Part shown: one piece after another, positions 9,177 to 18,427 of the stretch
Numbering within the stretch: the first letter of the stretch is position 1
Layout: the number at the start of each line of letters is the position of its first letter
Source: Streptomyces fragilis
Lineage (GTDB): Bacteria; Actinomycetota; Actinomycetes; Streptomycetales; Streptomycetaceae
Length of the DNA stretch: 64,000 bases
NCBI RefSeq assembly: GCF_003112515.1
Contig: NZ_BEVZ01000002.1
Span: forward strand, 806,001-870,000
Direction of reading: 5' to 3'
The notes under the pieces: model-generated
The model's input: only the letters and a program-made list of their open reading frames with translations
What the model was told of the DNA's origin: nothing
Databases searched by the model: none
Translations under genes and position numbers: made by a program

Positions 9177-11150
9177 TCACGCCCGTGCGGCCGGCGCGTC
9201 CGGCACCGCGCTCCCGCGGGCGAGGCCCGAGGCCAGCGACCGCAGCAGGCTCCGGGCCGTCGCGTCGTTCTGCTGGAATCCCGGCGCGTCGGTGAAGGGC
9301 CGGGCGAACGCGGCCACGGCCCGCTGGTTGGTGGGCGCGCCCAGGGCCACGCGGCGCGGGTGCGGGCGGCTGCCGAGCCGGGGGTCCACCAGGCCGCCGT
9401 CCGGATGCGTCACCGCCAGCAGGCCGGACCGGTGGGTGTCGGTGGGGTCGGCCAGCACCTCCTCCGCGACGGCGCCCCTGCGGTGGAGATCCCGCAGGAG
9501 CGGGTCGCTGGTGCGGAGCACGGAGGACCGGGGGAGACGGGCCTCGACCAGTGCCGTGGCGTGCACGGTGTGCCCCGGGACCGTCGGGCTGGTGCCGGTG
9601 AAGGTGCCGGTCTCCTCGTCGGTGCCCACCCGCAGGTCCGCGCCCGTGAACCGGACCACGCCCGCCCGGGAGAGGGCGAGGAGCTGCCGCAGCCGGAAGC
9701 CGGGCGGGCCGGAGGCCAGGAAGCTGAAGAAGCCCTGCCACCAGCCGTCGAGGTCGCGGGCGACGGACCGGGCCGTCAGGGCTCCCGTCCCGGCGAGCCG
9801 GGCGAGGTTCCCGTACACCGAGAGCAGGCCGAGGAAGGCGCCGAGGTCGGCGCTGTGCGCGGGGTCCGCGCGCCGCCCGACGTCGTCGCTGACGTACCCG
9901 CGCAGGTACTCCTGGAAGGCCTCGGGCCCGCGGAAGGAGAGACCGTCCAGCGGACGGTCCAGCCGCTCCAGGTCCAGCCGGTCGGCGGGATCCGGGACGG
10001 CCGCCGCGACCAGCTCCGCCATGCCGTCCGAGTACCAGCCGAGGGCGTCGTAGGCCGCCTCGAACTCGGGCCAGGACAAGGCGGTGCGCTCCGGATGGGC
10101 GAGGAACAGCTCGTGGTAGTGCCCGAACCCGATCTCCTTGGCCATCAGCGGCAGGACGTCCCGCCGGATGTCGAGGGGGCGCGCGGCGGACAGCTCCGCC
10201 ACCTGGGCGGGACCGAAGTACCGCGGCAGCGGCGGCCGGGGGCCCTGGAGCGGGTAGTGCGTCTTGGAGTGGTACGGGACGCCGCGCCGCGATCCGACGT
10301 GCAGCACCGGCTCGCGGCCGGATGGCCGGTAGACGAGCCCCCCGCCGGGCTCCTCGGCGAACGCGCCGCCGCGGCCCTCGGTGAGCAGGGACATCAGATC
10401 GACGAAGGCGAGACCGAAACCTCGGACCAGCACGTGCTGTCCGGGACGCAGCGCGGACAGGTCGGCGTCCGCCGTGTAGGCGGGCGGGAGGTGGAACAGC
10501 CCGTGCCTGCGGGCGAACGCGGCGTGCGCGTCGTGCTCGGCGGGCGGCGCGGAGTCCAGGTGGCCCTGGGCGAGCACGACCAGGTCGGCGGTGATCGGCC
10601 GGGCCCGCCCGGCCAGGTGGACCTGCTGCGGCCCGTCGGGCGGACCGGTGACCGAGGTGGCGGTGGTGGCGTGCCACTCGACGGTCACCCGGGGCGGCAG
10701 TTCGGTCAGGACCCGGCGGAACACCCAGTCCAGGTACGCGCTCTGCGCCCTGCGCGTCGGGAAGTCGGAGCCGGTGAGGCGGCGCAGCTCGGCCAGCGTC
10801 CCGGGGTCGGCGGGCTCCGCGTAGGGCTCCTGCCGTGGCGCCCGCCCGGAGAACTGCGCGGCCCATTCGGCGAGCGAGGGGCCCGGGCGTACCGGGCCCT
10901 CCACGGTGGACGACTCGTCGGTGAACATCGTGACGTCCTCCGCCATCGAGTTCATCCGCAGCAGCGGGGACTGGTCCTGCCGCCAGATCCGTCCCGGTCC
11001 GGGTGGATGCGGATCCACCAGGTGGACGTGCAACTCGGCCGTGTCCGGCCACAGTTCCGGCAGGTTCGCGGCGATCCGCTCCAGCAGGCCGGTGGCCCGG
11101 GGTCCCGCCCCGACGACGGCCAGCACCGCCGGGTGCGTCCCGGCGCTCAT
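9177..11150 (-). CDS. FAD/NAD(P)-binding oxidoreductase of the organosulfur locus
   Basis: A 657-residue flavoprotein with an N-terminal Rossmann motif (VVGAGPRATGLLERIA, residues 13-28), RIWRQDQSPLLRMNSMAEDVTMF, and two later blocks typical of the FAD-NAD(P)-binding family related to lysine/ornithine N-hydroxylases (GLAFVDLMSLLTEGRGG, and a C-terminal GAPTNQRAVAAFARPFTDAP). The reaction is unknown. Its stop is beyond an ABC permease with which it shares an ATGA overlap, so both are co-transcribed away from the divergent plus-strand sulfur operon. It may be the reductase or an oxygenase acting on the imported compound. That job is inferred from context. Confidence 0.8.
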   Translation of the reverse strand: MSAGTHPAVLAVVGAGPRATGLLERIAANLPELWPDTAELHVHLVDPHPPGPGRIWRQDQSPLLRMNSMAEDVTMFTDESSTVEGPVRPGPSLAEWAAQFSGRAPRQEPYAEPADPGTLAELRRLTGSDFPTRRAQSAYLDWVFRRVLTELPPRVTVEWHATTATSVTGPPDGPQQVHLAGRARPITADLVVLAQGHLDSAPPAEHDAHAAFARRHGLFHLPPAYTADADLSALRPGQHVLVRGFGLAFVDLMSLLTEGRGGAFAEEPGGGLVYRPSGREPVLHVGSRRGVPYHSKTHYPLQGPRPPLPRYFGPAQVAELSAARPLDIRRDVLPLMAKEIGFGHYHELFLAHPERTALSWPEFEAAYDALGWYSDGMAELVAAAVPDPADRLDLERLDRPLDGLSFRGPEAFQEYLRGYVSDDVGRRADPAHSADLGAFLGLLSVYGNLARLAGTGALTARSVARDLDGWWQGFFSFLASGPPGFRLRQLLALSRAGVVRFTGADLRVGTDEETGTFTGTSPTVPGHTVHATALVEARLPRSSVLRTSDPLLRDLHRRGAVAEEVLADPTDTHRSGLLAVTHPDGGLVDPRLGSRPHPRRVALGAPTNQRAVAAFARPFTDAPGFQQNDATARSLLRSLASGLARGSAVPDAPAARA

Positions 11151-12130
11151 CGCTCACCGCCCTCGACGAGCACCCCGCGGCGGGGCGCCGGCCGCTCCAG
11201 CCTCTCGCGCAGCCGCTGGAGCGGAGTGCGGGGCAGGGCCCGGGCCGACCCGCGCGCGTAACGCCGCTCGACGTAGAACTGCCCGACGCCCAGGACGGTG
11301 GTGACCGCGACGTACCACAGGGTGGCGACCAGCAGCAGCGGGATCACCTGGTAGGTCTGGTTGTAGACCAGCTGGACCGAGAACAGCAGGTCGTGCACGG
11401 CCAGCACGCTGACGATGCTGGTGCCCTTGAGCGTGCCGATCAGCATGTTGCCGGCGGTGGGCACGATCGAGCGCATGGCCTGCGGGACCACGACGCGGCG
11501 CAACGTCCGCCACCGGCTCAGCCCCAGGGCCTGGGCGGCCTCGGTCTGCCCGCCGTCCACCGAGAGGACGCCACCGCGGACCACCTCGGCGGCATAGGCG
11601 GCCTCGTGCAGGGTCAGACCGATGACCGCGGTGAGCGTGGGCCCCAGCAGGTTCACCGTCTCGACCGTGAGGAACTGCGGCCCGAACGGCACGCCGAGCC
11701 CGAGCCTCGGGTACAGGGCGCCGATGTTGAACCAGAACAGCAGCTGCACCAGCAGCGGGGTGGAACGGAAGATCCACACGTAGCCCCAGCTGAGCGCGCG
11801 CAGCACCGGGTTGGACGACAGGCGCATCACGGCCAGCGGCGTGCCGAGCAGGAAGCCGAGCACCATGACCACGCCGGTCAGCCACAGGGTGAGCAGCAGC
11901 CCGTCCAGCACGGCCGCGGTGGCGAGGTACCGGGCGACCACGTCCCACTGGAACGCGTCGTTGCGGGCGACGGAGTTGAGGACCATCGCCAGGACCAGCA
12001 GTCCCAGGGCGCCGGCCACCCAGCGGCCGGGGCGCCGGCGGGGCACGACGGCGGGCAGGTCGACGGAGGGACGAGGAAGGGCGGGCGGCGTGGCCGGGGG
12101 AGAGGAGGCGGTACCGGTCGGGGTGACCAT
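11147..12130 (-). CDS. Polar amino-acid (cystine-type) ABC permease
   Basis: A 327-residue inner-membrane permease of the His/Glu/Gln/Arg/opine family, with about six membrane segments and the cytoplasmic EAA loop seen as GLTLHEAAYAAEVVRGGVLSVDGGQTEAAQALGLS. GGAGG lies 8 bases before the ATG. It is about 60% similar by eye to the plus-strand permease at 14257 over the core (YVWIFRSTPLLVQLLFWFNIGALY against [24 protein letters not shown]). No ATPase or binding protein is on this strand, so it probably shares those encoded divergently, as TcyL/TcyM do in Bacillus. Confidence 0.9.
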   Translation of the reverse strand: MVTPTGTASSPPATPPALPRPSVDLPAVVPRRRPGRWVAGALGLLVLAMVLNSVARNDAFQWDVVARYLATAAVLDGLLLTLWLTGVVMVLGFLLGTPLAVMRLSSNPVLRALSWGYVWIFRSTPLLVQLLFWFNIGALYPRLGLGVPFGPQFLTVETVNLLGPTLTAVIGLTLHEAAYAAEVVRGGVLSVDGGQTEAAQALGLSRWRTLRRVVVPQAMRSIVPTAGNMLIGTLKGTSIVSVLAVHDLLFSVQLVYNQTYQVIPLLLVATLWYVAVTTVLGVGQFYVERRYARGSARALPRTPLQRLRERLERPAPRRGVLVEGGER

Positions 12131-12253
12131 TGCAGGTCCTCCGGGAGGGAGTCACGGGGCGGCGGGAAGCGTCCCCGGGGCGCTCGGGAAGGTGCGCGCC
12201 CGGGAGCGGTGGTCGTCACGCCCGGCGTGTCCCTCAACACGGCCGGTCCGCCC

Positions 12254-12284
12254 ACCGTACGCCGACGGCCCGGACGGATGTCAA
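12254..12284 (-). promoter_or_regulatory. Putative promoter for permease-FAD operon
   Basis: On the minus strand a consensus TTGACA (12284-12279) is followed after 19 bp by TACGGT (12259-12254). The spacing is slightly long. It would start transcription about 120 bp before the permease. Confidence 0.4.
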
Positions 12285-12308
12285 CAAGTCCGGGCCGTGG
12301 ACGCCCTG

Positions 12309-12337
12309 TTGACGAACCGCCGCGGTTGATGCTCAAT
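12309..12337 (+). promoter_or_regulatory. Putative promoter giving a leaderless leader peptide
   Basis: TTGACG (12309-12314), a 17-bp spacer and CTCAAT (12332-12337). The expected start, 7-8 bp further on, coincides with the ATG of the leader peptide at 12345, so the leader ORF would be leaderless. The -10 is poor, so confidence is moderate. Confidence 0.4.
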
Positions 12338-12344
12338 GGTCCGC

Positions 12345-12428
12345 ATGAACTCCCGGCAGCAGCGCCTCGTCACGCGCGGCCACATCGACTTCGGTCGTGT
12401 GTGGTCCGCCTCGTGTCGCCCCTGCTGA
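12345..12428 (+). CDS. Cys-containing leader peptide of the sulfur operon
   Basis: A 27-residue ORF from ATG to TGA with core RGHIDFGRVWSASCRPC, the leader-peptide type found before sulfur and cysteine genes in actinobacteria. Two Cys codons lie in the last four, including the last sense codon, so a ribosome short of Cys-tRNA would stall at the end of the ORF. No Shine-Dalgarno precedes it, which fits leaderless translation. The 249 nt to the next gene contain a GC hairpin with a pyrimidine-rich tail. Regulation by cysteine supply is inference by analogy with mycobacterial poly-Cys leader ORFs. Confidence 0.65.
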   Translation: MNSRQQRLVTRGHIDFGRVWSASCRPC

Positions 12429-12603
12429 CCGGGCAGTCGCAGGCCGTCCGGAACGGCCCGATCCCTCCCTCGGTGACCCCGTCGCGGGCCGAGATCTCAT
12501 CGTCGCACCCCTGAGCGTCCGGCGTCCGCGCCTGCCGCGGCCACGGGTGTGAGCCGGCCGCACACTGCCCGTCCCGGCACCGCCTCGTCACGACGTCCGC
12601 CCG

Positions 12604-12620
12604 CCGCCCCCTCGGGGCGG
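12604..12620 (+). terminator. Possible attenuator hairpin
   Basis: CCGCCCC-CTC-GGGGCGG is followed by a pyrimidine run (12621-12648), 58 bp before the GNAT gene and 175 bp after the leader peptide stop. It is a candidate intrinsic terminator controlled by leader translation. Confidence 0.35.
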
Positions 12621-12677
12621 CTCCCTCCGCCTTCCCTTCTTCCGCTCCCGCAGAGGAGCCGAGAGAGGCGTGCCCGC

Positions 12678-13220
12678 ATGCCCACCACGTCAGAGGATCC
12701 TTCGACCTCCACCGCGCCGGACCTCACCCTGCTCCGGGTCCAGGTGTCCGACCCGCGGGTACGGCCGCTGCTCGACGAGCTGCGCGCCGAGTACTCCAGC
12801 CGTTACGGCGGTGACGCCGCCGAGGAGCTCGGCCGTTATCCGGACGAGGAGTTCACGCCCGGCCACGGTGGCCTGCTGATCCTGCTCCTGCAGGACGGCG
12901 AGGCCGTGGCCGGCGGGGCCTTCCGCCGGTACGACGCCCGGACGGCCGAGCTCAAACGCATCTGGACGCACTCCGCCCACCGGCGGCGCGGCCTGGCGCG
13001 GCGGGTCCTCGCCGAGCTCGAGCGCGAGGCCGAACAGGCCGGCTACCGGCGGATCTTCCTCACCACGGGCCCGCGCCAGCCCGAGGCACGCGGGCTCTAC
13101 CTCACCACCGGTTACACGCCCCTCTTCGATACCGAGGCCGACCCGGAGCGGCTCGGCCCGCTCCCGTTCGAGAAACACCTGCCGCCCCGCGTCCCCACCG
13201 GAAAGGCCCTGGACCTGTGA
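12678..13220 (+). CDS. GNAT-family N-acetyltransferase (SnaA-like candidate)
   Basis: A 180-residue acetyl-CoA-dependent acyltransferase. The GNAT core includes EAVAGGAFRRYDARTAELKRIW and the acetyl-CoA loop HSAHRRRGLARRVLAELEREA (Q/RxxGxG/A variant), then the strand-helix block ARGLYLTTGYTP. As first structural gene of an ABC/flavin-monooxygenase operon, it occupies the place of SnaA, which N-acetylates S-modified cysteines in Bacillus. I infer an amino-acid or S-alkyl-cysteine acceptor. It overlaps the following gene by 4 bp (GTGA). The ATG was chosen over upstream in-frame starts because these would extend into the attenuator region. Confidence 0.85.
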   Translation: MPTTSEDPSTSTAPDLTLLRVQVSDPRVRPLLDELRAEYSSRYGGDAAEELGRYPDEEFTPGHGGLLILLLQDGEAVAGGAFRRYDARTAELKRIWTHSAHRRRGLARRVLAELEREAEQAGYRRIFLTTGPRQPEARGLYLTTGYTPLFDTEADPERLGPLPFEKHLPPRVPTGKALDL

Positions 13221-14191
13221 CCCCCCTGCGTACCCCGGCCCGCCTCCGCCGCGCCCTGACCGCTCTGGCGCTGCTGTCCGCCCTCGGACTGACCGCCTGC
13301 GGGGGAGGGGACCCCCGGGCGGCCGGTCACGACGCGGGGGCCGCGCCCGCGGGAGCGGCGTCGCCCGCCCCGGCGGACGACCCGGTGGCCGGCGTGCGCG
13401 AGGTGGGGTCCGTCGCCGCACTGCTGCCCGACGACGTGCGGGCCAGGGGCACGCTGCGCATCGGCAGCTCGATCGGCGCCCCGCCCTCCGCCTACTACCC
13501 GAACGGGCAGGACAAGCCCCCCGCGGGCCTGGACATCGACATCGCCGAGGCCGTCGCCCGCGTGCTCGGCGTACGGCTCCAGCGCCAGGACGCGTCCTTC
13601 GAGACGATCCTGCCCGCCCTGTCCAGCGGCAAGTACGACGTGGGCACGGGCAACTTCGGGGTCACCGAGGAGCGCCTGAGGACCATCGACTTCGTCACCT
13701 ACATCAACGACGGCCAGGGCTTCGCCGTGCGCAAGGGCAGCACCCGCGTCACCGGGAAGGTCGACGACCTGACCGAATTGTGCGGCCTGACCGTCGGCAC
13801 CGGGGCGGGCACCACCTTCGAGGCCACCCTGGAGGAGAACAAGGGCGTGTGCGCCGAGGCCGGACGCGAGCCCTACGACGTCAAGGTGTACTCCGAGAAC
13901 GGAGCCGTGGTCACCGCGCTCCAGCAGGGCCGGATCGACGTCGTCATGTCGACCATCAACGGCCTGCGGTACCAGGCCGCCCAGCCCGCGGCCAGGACCC
14001 GCTTCCTCGGCGAGTACCACCGGCTGGACGTGGGCTTCGCCTTCCGCAAGGGCTCGGCCCTCACCCCCGCCTTCCGCGCGGCCGTCGACGAGCTGATCGC
14101 CGACGGCACCTACGCCCGCATCCTCGAGAAGTGGGGCACCACCGAGTCCGCCGTCGAGGCGTCACGGATCAACCCGCCCGAGCACCGCTGA
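13217..14191 (+). CDS. Amino-acid ABC transporter substrate-binding lipoprotein 1
   Basis: A 324-residue lipoprotein with a lipobox LTAC (Cys28) and family-3 binding-protein fold: ARGTLRIGSSIGAPPSAYY, GLDIDIAEAVARVLGVRL, GKYDVGTGNFGVTEERLRTIDFVTY and a C-terminal YARILEKWGTTESAVE. It delivers a polar amino acid, probably cystine or an S-substituted cysteine, to the permeases. The GTG start is coupled to the GNAT stop. A second binding protein (16161) from the same family serves the same operon. Confidence 0.9.
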   Translation: MTPLRTPARLRRALTALALLSALGLTACGGGDPRAAGHDAGAAPAGAASPAPADDPVAGVREVGSVAALLPDDVRARGTLRIGSSIGAPPSAYYPNGQDKPPAGLDIDIAEAVARVLGVRLQRQDASFETILPALSSGKYDVGTGNFGVTEERLRTIDFVTYINDGQGFAVRKGSTRVTGKVDDLTELCGLTVGTGAGTTFEATLEENKGVCAEAGREPYDVKVYSENGAVVTALQQGRIDVVMSTINGLRYQAAQPAARTRFLGEYHRLDVGFAFRKGSALTPAFRAAVDELIADGTYARILEKWGTTESAVEASRINPPEHR

Positions 14192-14256
14192 ACGCGCCCC
14201 GCCGGCGGACCGCTCCACCGGCCCGCCGGCCCGACCTCACCGATCGGACACCACCC

Positions 14257-15276
14257 ATGGGATTCACCACCGACTCCGCGCCGCCCCGCGCGGTCGTGCC
14301 GGGCGGCGGCCCGACGGCCCCGCCGGCCGCCGACCCCCTCGCCGGACTCACGGTCGTCCCCGCGCGACACCCGTGGCGGTGGGCGGCGGTCGCGGCCGTG
14401 CTCGTGCTGTGCGCGCAGTTCGCCCACGGCCTGGTGACCAACCCCGTGTGGGAGTGGGAGGTGTTCCTCTCCTACGTCCTGTCCGAGACGATCGTCGAGG
14501 CGGTCGGCGTCACCCTGCAGCTGGTGGCGTTCGCGACCGTGCTGGGCTTCCTGCTGGGCGCGCTGCTGGCCTTCATGCGGCTGTCCCGCAGCCCCGTGCT
14601 GCGCACGGTGGCCTGGACCTACGTGTGGATCTTCCGGTCGATCCCGATGATCGTCCAGCTGGTCTTCTGGTTCAACCTCGGTGCGCTGTACCGGGAGTTG
14701 GGCGTGGGCGTGCCGTTCGGCCCGGTGCTGTGGTCGGTGGACAGCAACGACCTGATCGGCACCATGGGGGCCGCGCTCATCGGGCTGTCCCTGCACCAGG
14801 CGGCCTACGCCGCCGAGATCGTGCGCGGCGGCGTGCTGGCCGTCGACGGCGGGCAGCTGGAGGCCGCCGCGGCACTGGGCATCCCCCGGACGCGGCAGAT
14901 CCGGCGGATCGTGCTGCCGCAGGCCATGCGGGCCATCCTGCCCACCGCGGGCAACGAGGTCGTCGGCCTGCTCAAGGGCACCTCGGTGGTCTACGTGATG
15001 GCCATCGGTGAGCTCTTCTACCAGGTCCAGGTGGTCTACGGCCGCAACGGCCGGGTGATACCGCTGCTGATGGTCGCCACCGCCTGGTACGTCTTCCTGA
15101 CCTCGCTGCTGAGCATCGCCCAGTACTACCTGGAGCGCCGCTTCGCGCGCGGCGCCGACCGCACCCCGCCCCCCACCCCGCTGCAGCGGGTCCGCCGGTT
15201 CGCACGGACCCTGCGTGCCGCCGGGGCGGATCCGCTCGCCCGCGACTCCCACGGACGCCCCGGAGGCACCCCATGA
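14257..15276 (+). CDS. Amino-acid (cystine-type) ABC permease
   Basis: A 339-residue inner-membrane permease, paralogue of the divergent one at 11147. It shows the EAA-type loop [49 protein letters not shown] and about six hydrophobic segments. It ends in an ATGA overlap with the ATPase. The N-terminal 50 residues are Pro/Ala-rich and probably disordered. Confidence 0.92.
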   Translation: MGFTTDSAPPRAVVPGGGPTAPPAADPLAGLTVVPARHPWRWAAVAAVLVLCAQFAHGLVTNPVWEWEVFLSYVLSETIVEAVGVTLQLVAFATVLGFLLGALLAFMRLSRSPVLRTVAWTYVWIFRSIPMIVQLVFWFNLGALYRELGVGVPFGPVLWSVDSNDLIGTMGAALIGLSLHQAAYAAEIVRGGVLAVDGGQLEAAAALGIPRTRQIRRIVLPQAMRAILPTAGNEVVGLLKGTSVVYVMAIGELFYQVQVVYGRNGRVIPLLMVATAWYVFLTSLLSIAQYYLERRFARGADRTPPPTPLQRVRRFARTLRAAGADPLARDSHGRPGGTP

Positions 15277-16094
15277 ACGACAGCGTGAAGACCCCCGAGC
15301 CGCAGGCCGGGCAGGCGGGGGCCGCGGGGGCACGCCGGGTCATGCTCGACGTGCGCGGCGTCCGCAAGAGCTTCGGCGCACTCGAGGTGCTGCGCGGCGT
15401 CGACCTCTCGGTGCGGGCCGGTGAGGTGACCGTGGTCCTCGGGCCCTCCGGCTCCGGCAAGTCCACCCTGCTGCGGACGATCAACCACCTGGAGAAGGTC
15501 GACCAGGGGTGGATCAGCGTCGACGGCGAACTCGTCGGTTACCGCCGCCGCGGCGACAGGCTCCACGAACTCAAGGAGAAGGACGTCCTGCGGCAGCGGA
15601 CCCGGATCGGGTTCGTGTTCCAGAACTTCAACCTCTTCCCGCACCTCACGGTGCTGGAGAACCTGATCGAGGCGCCGGTCTCCGCGTTGCGCCGGCCACG
15701 CAAGGACGCGGTGGCCGCCGCCGAGCGGCTCCTCGGCCGGGTCGGTCTCGCCGACAAGGCGGACGCCTACCCCCGCCAGCTCTCCGGAGGCCAGCAGCAG
15801 CGGGTGGCCATCGCCCGGGCCCTCGCGCTGGAGCCGAAGGTGCTGCTCTTCGACGAGCCGACGTCCGCGCTCGATCCCGAACTGGTGGGCGAGGTCCTGG
15901 ACGTCATCAAGGACCTCGCCCGCACCGGAACCACCATGGTCGTGGTGACCCACGAGATCGGTTTCGCCCGCGAGGCGGCCGACCGCGTCGTGTTCATGGA
16001 CGACGGCGTCGTCGTCGAACAGGGGCCGCCCTCCGAAGTGCTGGACCATCCCCGCCACCCACGCACCCGCGCGTTCCTGTCCAAGGTGCTCTGA
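15273..16094 (+). CDS. Amino-acid ABC transporter ATP-binding protein
   Basis: A 273-residue ATPase with Walker [10 protein letters not shown] (57-65), Q-loop [14 protein letters not shown], signature LSGGQQQR, Walker [15 protein letters not shown] and the H-loop VVVTHE. It has the HisP/GlnQ/TcyN subtype features. It is the only ATPase in the divergent locus and so probably energises both permeases. It has an 8-residue coupling insertion ([18 protein letters not shown]), common in this subfamily. Confidence 0.93.
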   Translation: MNDSVKTPEPQAGQAGAAGARRVMLDVRGVRKSFGALEVLRGVDLSVRAGEVTVVLGPSGSGKSTLLRTINHLEKVDQGWISVDGELVGYRRRGDRLHELKEKDVLRQRTRIGFVFQNFNLFPHLTVLENLIEAPVSALRRPRKDAVAAAERLLGRVGLADKADAYPRQLSGGQQQRVAIARALALEPKVLLFDEPTSALDPELVGEVLDVIKDLARTGTTMVVVTHEIGFAREAADRVVFMDDGVVVEQGPPSEVLDHPRHPRTRAFLSKVL

Positions 16095-16160
16095 CCTCTC
16101 CCACCCCTCCTTCTCCGCCCCGCCCACGCCCACGCCCACGCCCGAGGAGTCCCACCCGTC

Positions 16161-17138
16161 ATGGCCCCCATCAGCCGCCGCACCTTCGCCCTCTCCCTCG
16201 TCACCGGCCTCGCGCTGTCGGCGTGCGCCAACCCCGACGAGGGGCGCACCACCGAGGTACGGAACCCCAAGGGATCCGGCACCACCAAGATCAACAACTC
16301 GCCCGACCAGAAGCGCGTCACCACCCCGAAGGTGGACGCGGCGGCCGCCCTGGTGCCCGGACCGATCCGCGACCGCGGGACGCTGGAGATCGTCGGCTCC
16401 GCCGACAGCTCCGCCCCGCTGGGCTTCTACGCCACCGACGACAAGACCCGCATCGGCGTGGAGCTCGACATCGCGCACCTGGTCGCCGGCGTCCTCGGCC
16501 TGAAGCTTCGGTACACCCCGGTCTCCTGGGAGAACATCTTCGTCGGCCTGGACAGCGGCAAGTACGACGTCGGCTTCAGCAACATCACCGTCACCGAGGA
16601 ACGCAAGGAGAAGTACGACTTCGCCAGTTACCGCAAGGACGACCTCGCGTTCGAGGCCCGCAAGGGCAGCGGCCTGAGGATCCGCGGCTTCCGTGACGTG
16701 GCCGGGCGGAGGGTCGCGGTGGACACCGGCACCAACCAGGAGAAGATCCTGGTCGAGTGGAGCAGGAAGGCCGAGAAGGCCGGCCTGGAACCCGTCGACA
16801 TCGCGTACTACAAGGCCCAGGCGGACACCTACCTCGCGCTGGAGTCCGGGCGCATCGACCTCTGGCTCGGCCCGAGCCCCACCGCCTCCTACCACGTGGC
16901 CTCGGCGGGCAGGACCGAGATCGTCGGGACCTACTCCGGCGGCGGAGCCACCCTCCAGGGCCTCATCGCCGCCACCACGAAGAAGGACAACGGCCTGGTG
17001 AAGGCGCTCCACGCCGCGTTGCAGGAGGTCATCCGCAACGGCACCTACGCCCAGGTCCTCGAGCGGTGGGGGCTCTCCGGCGAGGCGGTCGCGAAGTCGG
17101 AGATCAATCCGCCGGGTCTGCCGAAGACCAACCAGTAG
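16161..17138 (+). CDS. Amino-acid ABC transporter substrate-binding lipoprotein 2
   Basis: A 325-residue family-3 binding protein with SRRTFALSLVTGLALSAC: a twin-arginine-like motif directly followed by a lipobox (Cys22), so it may use Tat export. Core blocks are RDRGTLEIVGSADSSAPLGFY, GVELDIAHLVAGVLGLKL, GKYDVGFSNITVTEERKEKYDFASY and YAQVLERWGLSGEAV. Two binding proteins in one operon suggests two ligand forms, as for TcyJ/TcyK of Bacillus. It is 66 bp after the ATPase. Confidence 0.9.
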   Translation: MAPISRRTFALSLVTGLALSACANPDEGRTTEVRNPKGSGTTKINNSPDQKRVTTPKVDAAAALVPGPIRDRGTLEIVGSADSSAPLGFYATDDKTRIGVELDIAHLVAGVLGLKLRYTPVSWENIFVGLDSGKYDVGFSNITVTEERKEKYDFASYRKDDLAFEARKGSGLRIRGFRDVAGRRVAVDTGTNQEKILVEWSRKAEKAGLEPVDIAYYKAQADTYLALESGRIDLWLGPSPTASYHVASAGRTEIVGTYSGGGATLQGLIAATTKKDNGLVKALHAALQEVIRNGTYAQVLERWGLSGEAVAKSEINPPGLPKTNQ

Positions 17139-17173
17139 GACCCACTCGCCAGGCCCGACAGGAAGGTTCCGCC

Positions 17174-18406
17174 ATGCCCGCGCCGTCCACCGACCCCGTG
17201 TCCCGCCCCGAACCCCTGCACCTCGCCGTCGCCCTGGACGGCGCGGGCTGGCACCCCGCCGCCTGGCGGGAACCGGAGGCCGCCCCCCGCCGGCTCCTCA
17301 GTCCTCGTTACTGGGCGGAGCTGGTGGCCGAGGCCGAAGGAGGGCTGCTCGACTTCGTCACCTTCGAGGACGGACTCGCCCAGCAGTCCTCGCACCCGCT
17401 CCGCAGGGACGACCGCACCGACCAGGTGCGCGGCCGGCTCGACGCGGTGCTGACCGCCGCCCGCGTGGCACCGCTGACCCGGCACATAGGGCTGATCCCG
17501 ACCGTGGTGGCGACGCACACGGAGCCGTTCCACATCTCCAAGGCGATCGCCACCCTCGACCATGTGAGCGGTGGGCGGGCGGGCGTGCGGGTGAAGGTGT
17601 CCGCACGCCTCGACGAGAACGCCCACTTCGGCCGCCGCGACATCCCGCCCCTGGAGCTCCCGGGCGGCCCGGGCACCCCAGGGCCGCCCGGCGTCGTCGA
17701 GGAACTCTTCGACGAGGCCGCCGACCACGTCGAGGTGACGCGCAGGCTCTGGGACAGCTGGGAGGACGACGCGGAGATCCGCGACGTCGCCACCGGCCGC
17801 TTCATCGACCGCGACAAGCTGCATTACGTCGACTTCCGCGGACGCCACTTCAGCGTCAAGGGCCCCTCCATCACGCCCCGCCCGCCGCAGGGCCAGCCCT
17901 TGGTGGCCGCCCTCGCCCACGCCACCGTCCCCTACCGGCTGGTGGCCCGCTCCGCCGACATCGGCTTCGTCACCCCGCACGACGTGGACGACGCCCGCGG
18001 CATCGTCGGCGAGATCCGCGCCGAGCAGGCGGCCGCCGGACGGGAGGGCGAACCCCTGCACGTCCTCGGTGACCTCGTGGTGTTCCTCGACGAGACCCCG
18101 GCACGGGCGGCCGCCCGCCGCGACCGGCTCGACGACGTCGCCGGCGAGGAGTACACCTCCGACGCCGAGATCTTCACCGGCACCCCCGCCCAGCTCGCCG
18201 ACCTGCTGCTGCACTGGCGCGAGGGCGGCCTCGGCGGCTTCCGGCTGCGCCCCGCGGTCGCCGCCCACGACCTGCCCGCGATCACCCGCGGCCTGGTCCC
18301 CGAACTGCGCGGCCGCGACGTCTTCCGCCGCGCCTACGAGGCCGGCACCCTGCGCGGGCTGCTCGGACTCGCCCGCCCCGCCAGCCGCTACGCGTCCACC
18401 GCCTGA
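17174..18406 (+). CDS. LLM-class flavin-dependent monooxygenase 1
   Basis: A 410-residue TIM-barrel oxidoreductase of the luciferase-like family, which uses reduced flavin supplied by a separate reductase. Marks are LAVALDGAGWHPAAW, GLLDFVTFEDGLA, LTRHIGLIPTVVATHTEPFHISKAIATLDHVSGGRAGV and a C-terminal LLHWREGGLGGFRLRP. Insertion PLELPGGPGTPGPP around residue 160 is low complexity. Given the sulfur-type transporter it probably oxygenates a C-S or adjacent carbon. No flavin reductase is nearby. It is a paralogue of the third monooxygenase. Confidence 0.88.
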   Translation: MPAPSTDPVSRPEPLHLAVALDGAGWHPAAWREPEAAPRRLLSPRYWAELVAEAEGGLLDFVTFEDGLAQQSSHPLRRDDRTDQVRGRLDAVLTAARVAPLTRHIGLIPTVVATHTEPFHISKAIATLDHVSGGRAGVRVKVSARLDENAHFGRRDIPPLELPGGPGTPGPPGVVEELFDEAADHVEVTRRLWDSWEDDAEIRDVATGRFIDRDKLHYVDFRGRHFSVKGPSITPRPPQGQPLVAALAHATVPYRLVARSADIGFVTPHDVDDARGIVGEIRAEQAAAGREGEPLHVLGDLVVFLDETPARAAARRDRLDDVAGEEYTSDAEIFTGTPAQLADLLLHWREGGLGGFRLRPAVAAHDLPAITRGLVPELRGRDVFRRAYEAGTLRGLLGLARPASRYASTA

Positions 18407-18427
18407 CCCGGAAGGAGACCGCCCACC

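Noticed and set aside
12131..12344. A second leader peptide for the minus-strand permease operon
   Set aside because: No short ORF with the HID(L/F)xRVxSA core is found on the minus strand; the frame there stays open into the permease region without Cys-rich end.
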